A stretch of DNA of 33,916 nt from a virus. The stretch covers positions 1-33,916 of the IMG/VR virus record IMGVR_UViG_3300028831_000814; one strand, given 5' to 3'. Shown here piece after piece: positions 33,028 through 33,916 of the stretch. The position numbers and the translations under genes are program-made. A model generated the notes under the pieces. It saw nothing but the letters and a program-made list of their open reading frames with translations, did no database searches and was not told where the DNA came from. Position 1 is the first letter of the stretch; each line of letters opens with the position of its first letter.

Positions 33028-33916
33028 CGGTTGCTCCAAGGTGCTCTGGGATGCTCCAGGTCTTGCCGCCCTTCTGGTGCCAGGGCTCAAGCACCAAATG
33101 AGCCGTAGGCGGCGGAAATTTCGTCTCGAAGCTGCAAGGCGTCCATTTGAAGTGAAAGCGCGAAGCCCAATCGTCTGGCACGTGTTCAGAGAAGTCTTCC
33201 ATGCGCTCTTCGTTGTTGGTGATAAAAAAGAAGTGCATGAGTTTGGAGGGCATGCCGAACATCGTGACAGCCATCTTGCGCTCTAAGAATTCGCATGCAC
33301 GATCGATCTTGTGCTTCACGTCCGCGCGCTTGTGCGTGCCGGTGTCCGTCTCGAAATAACAGAACAGGAGTTTGCCTTCGTACTCGTAGCCGAACGGGTC
33401 GGCGTCAAATTCGAGCGGCGGATCAGTCGGAATGACAAACGGCGTCGGGCTAAGCCTCGTCGCCTCAGGGCAGTTTTCGTGCTCAAGGATGGAGTGCGCT
33501 GTGCGCACCTTGAGGCCAGGTACTACGCGGGCGGCATGCTCGAACGAGAACTTGTGGCAGCACGTCAGGAAGTCGTGCTCAAACCAATTGCCTGCAATGT
33601 GCCGAGGCTTTGGGCCGCGCTTCTGTGCTAAGAGCTCCTCGCCTCTGGGCAGCAGCTCGTAGGCATGGGGGACTGCATGCGTCTTGCAGCGATCTATCGC
33701 CTTAGCCGGAACACCTATGTAGCCCTTCTCCACAAGATCGGGGAGCACATCCTCTACGTACTGCGGGCTTCCTAAAGCCGCCTGGATGTACGGGGTGGCA
33801 AGGTAGCGATTGTCTCTAAGCAGCTCCAGGATAGCGAGCTGCCTATCCGTACCTTTGAGGTGCGTTTTAGGTTTTCTATTGAAGCGTTTGAGCGCCGAAC
33901 GGCGTTTGGTCTCCAT
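32987..33916 (-). CDS. replication-relaxation-like protein, 309 aa
   Basis: The ATG lies at the window's last base, so upstream signals are not visible. Residues 20-90 form a winged helix (TDRQLAILELLRDNRYLATP, then YIQAALGSPQYVEDVLPDLV, then EKGYIGVPAKAI) like the N-terminus of the replication-relaxation (Replic_Relax) family. The second half has a nuclease-fold-like core: FDADPFGYEYEGKLLFCYFE followed by TDTGTHKRADVKHKIDRACE, where Asp-Glu-Thr-Asp and Lys spacing resembles a PD-(D/E)XK-like or relaxase-like active site. Family members are encoded by plasmids and phages and are thought to help start replication. It is the lead gene of this arm, with the small coiled-coil gene overlapping its end. 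Confidence 0.7.
   Translation of the reverse strand: METKRRSALKRFNRKPKTHLKGTDRQLAILELLRDNRYLATPYIQAALGSPQYVEDVLPDLVEKGYIGVPAKAIDRCKTHAVPHAYELLPRGEELLAQKRGPKPRHIAGNWFEHDFLTCCHKFSFEHAARVVPGLKVRTAHSILEHENCPEATRLSPTPFVIPTDPPLEFDADPFGYEYEGKLLFCYFETDTGTHKRADVKHKIDRACEFLERKMAVTMFGMPSKLMHFFFITNNEERMEDFSEHVPDDWASRFHFKWTPCSFETKFPPPTAHLVLEPWHQKGGKTWSIPEHLGATDVRPSEGRSDQAA

Noticed and set aside
1-33916. CRISPR array, tRNA or rRNA genes
   Set aside because: No regularly spaced repeats, no cloverleaf-like segments and no rRNA-like sequence were seen on either strand.

Overview
The window reads as most of a short-tailed (podovirus-like) bacteriophage or prophage genome. It is moderately GC-rich, densely packed, and late genes run on the minus strand. 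Several tiny proteins (bases 1-180, 436-807, 1458-1625, 31448-31579, 32666-32845) resemble small orphan families that I associate with Bradyrhizobium and other Alphaproteobacteria. The host is therefore probably a rhizobial alphaproteobacterium; this is inference from memory of families, not a search. I see no tyrosine integrase, tRNA, rRNA, CRISPR array or intact insertion sequence.

Layout. (1) 1-8.3 kb is an accessory/early arm: a four-gene minus-strand mini-operon with ATGA overlaps (1625-831), a + strand operon with small membrane proteins and a putative nucleic-acid-binding protein (1784-2671), an inverted-repeat-bounded single-gene cassette (3641-3987), a two-gene TIR module (4202-6047), a small serine recombinase divergent from an Xre regulator (6049-7179), and small membrane or zinc-binding proteins. 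(2) 8.27-9.5 kb is the lysis cassette: holin-like, M23 endolysin and a small membrane protein. (3) 9.55-25.9 kb is the virion module, read right to left: TerS, TerL, portal, a small helical protein, a putative head decoration protein, scaffold, major capsid, small head/neck proteins, adaptor, tail-fibre/spike proteins and two long internal (ejection) proteins. No tape-measure, tube or sheath gene is visible. (4) 26.8-33.9 kb is the DNA-metabolism arm: RusA resolvase, DUF932-like protein, HNH protein, YopX, a CHC2 zinc-finger primase fragment and a replication-relaxation-like protein.

Three + strand genes are inserted between the minus-strand packaging and head genes, in moron fashion: a minimal kinase-like protein (21111), a ribbon-helix-helix-like protein with a membrane tail (23443) and a polytopic membrane protein (25995). 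A fourth + strand gene, a membrane-anchored HEPN-like protein (27803), sits in the DNA-metabolism arm. Together with the TIR module these are the best candidates for host-interaction or anti-phage functions.

Regulation. Many minus-strand units start just downstream of a recurrent extended -10 element (roughly TGsTACrmT). In several cases it lies 6-8 bases before the start codon, which predicts leaderless mRNAs. Other structures stand out: a pair of mutually exclusive 9-bp hairpins behind the capsid gene, a tandem repeat/promoter array at 31740-31802, and a palindromic bidirectional promoter at 25932-25970. I could not run any search, so family assignments rest on motifs read by eye.
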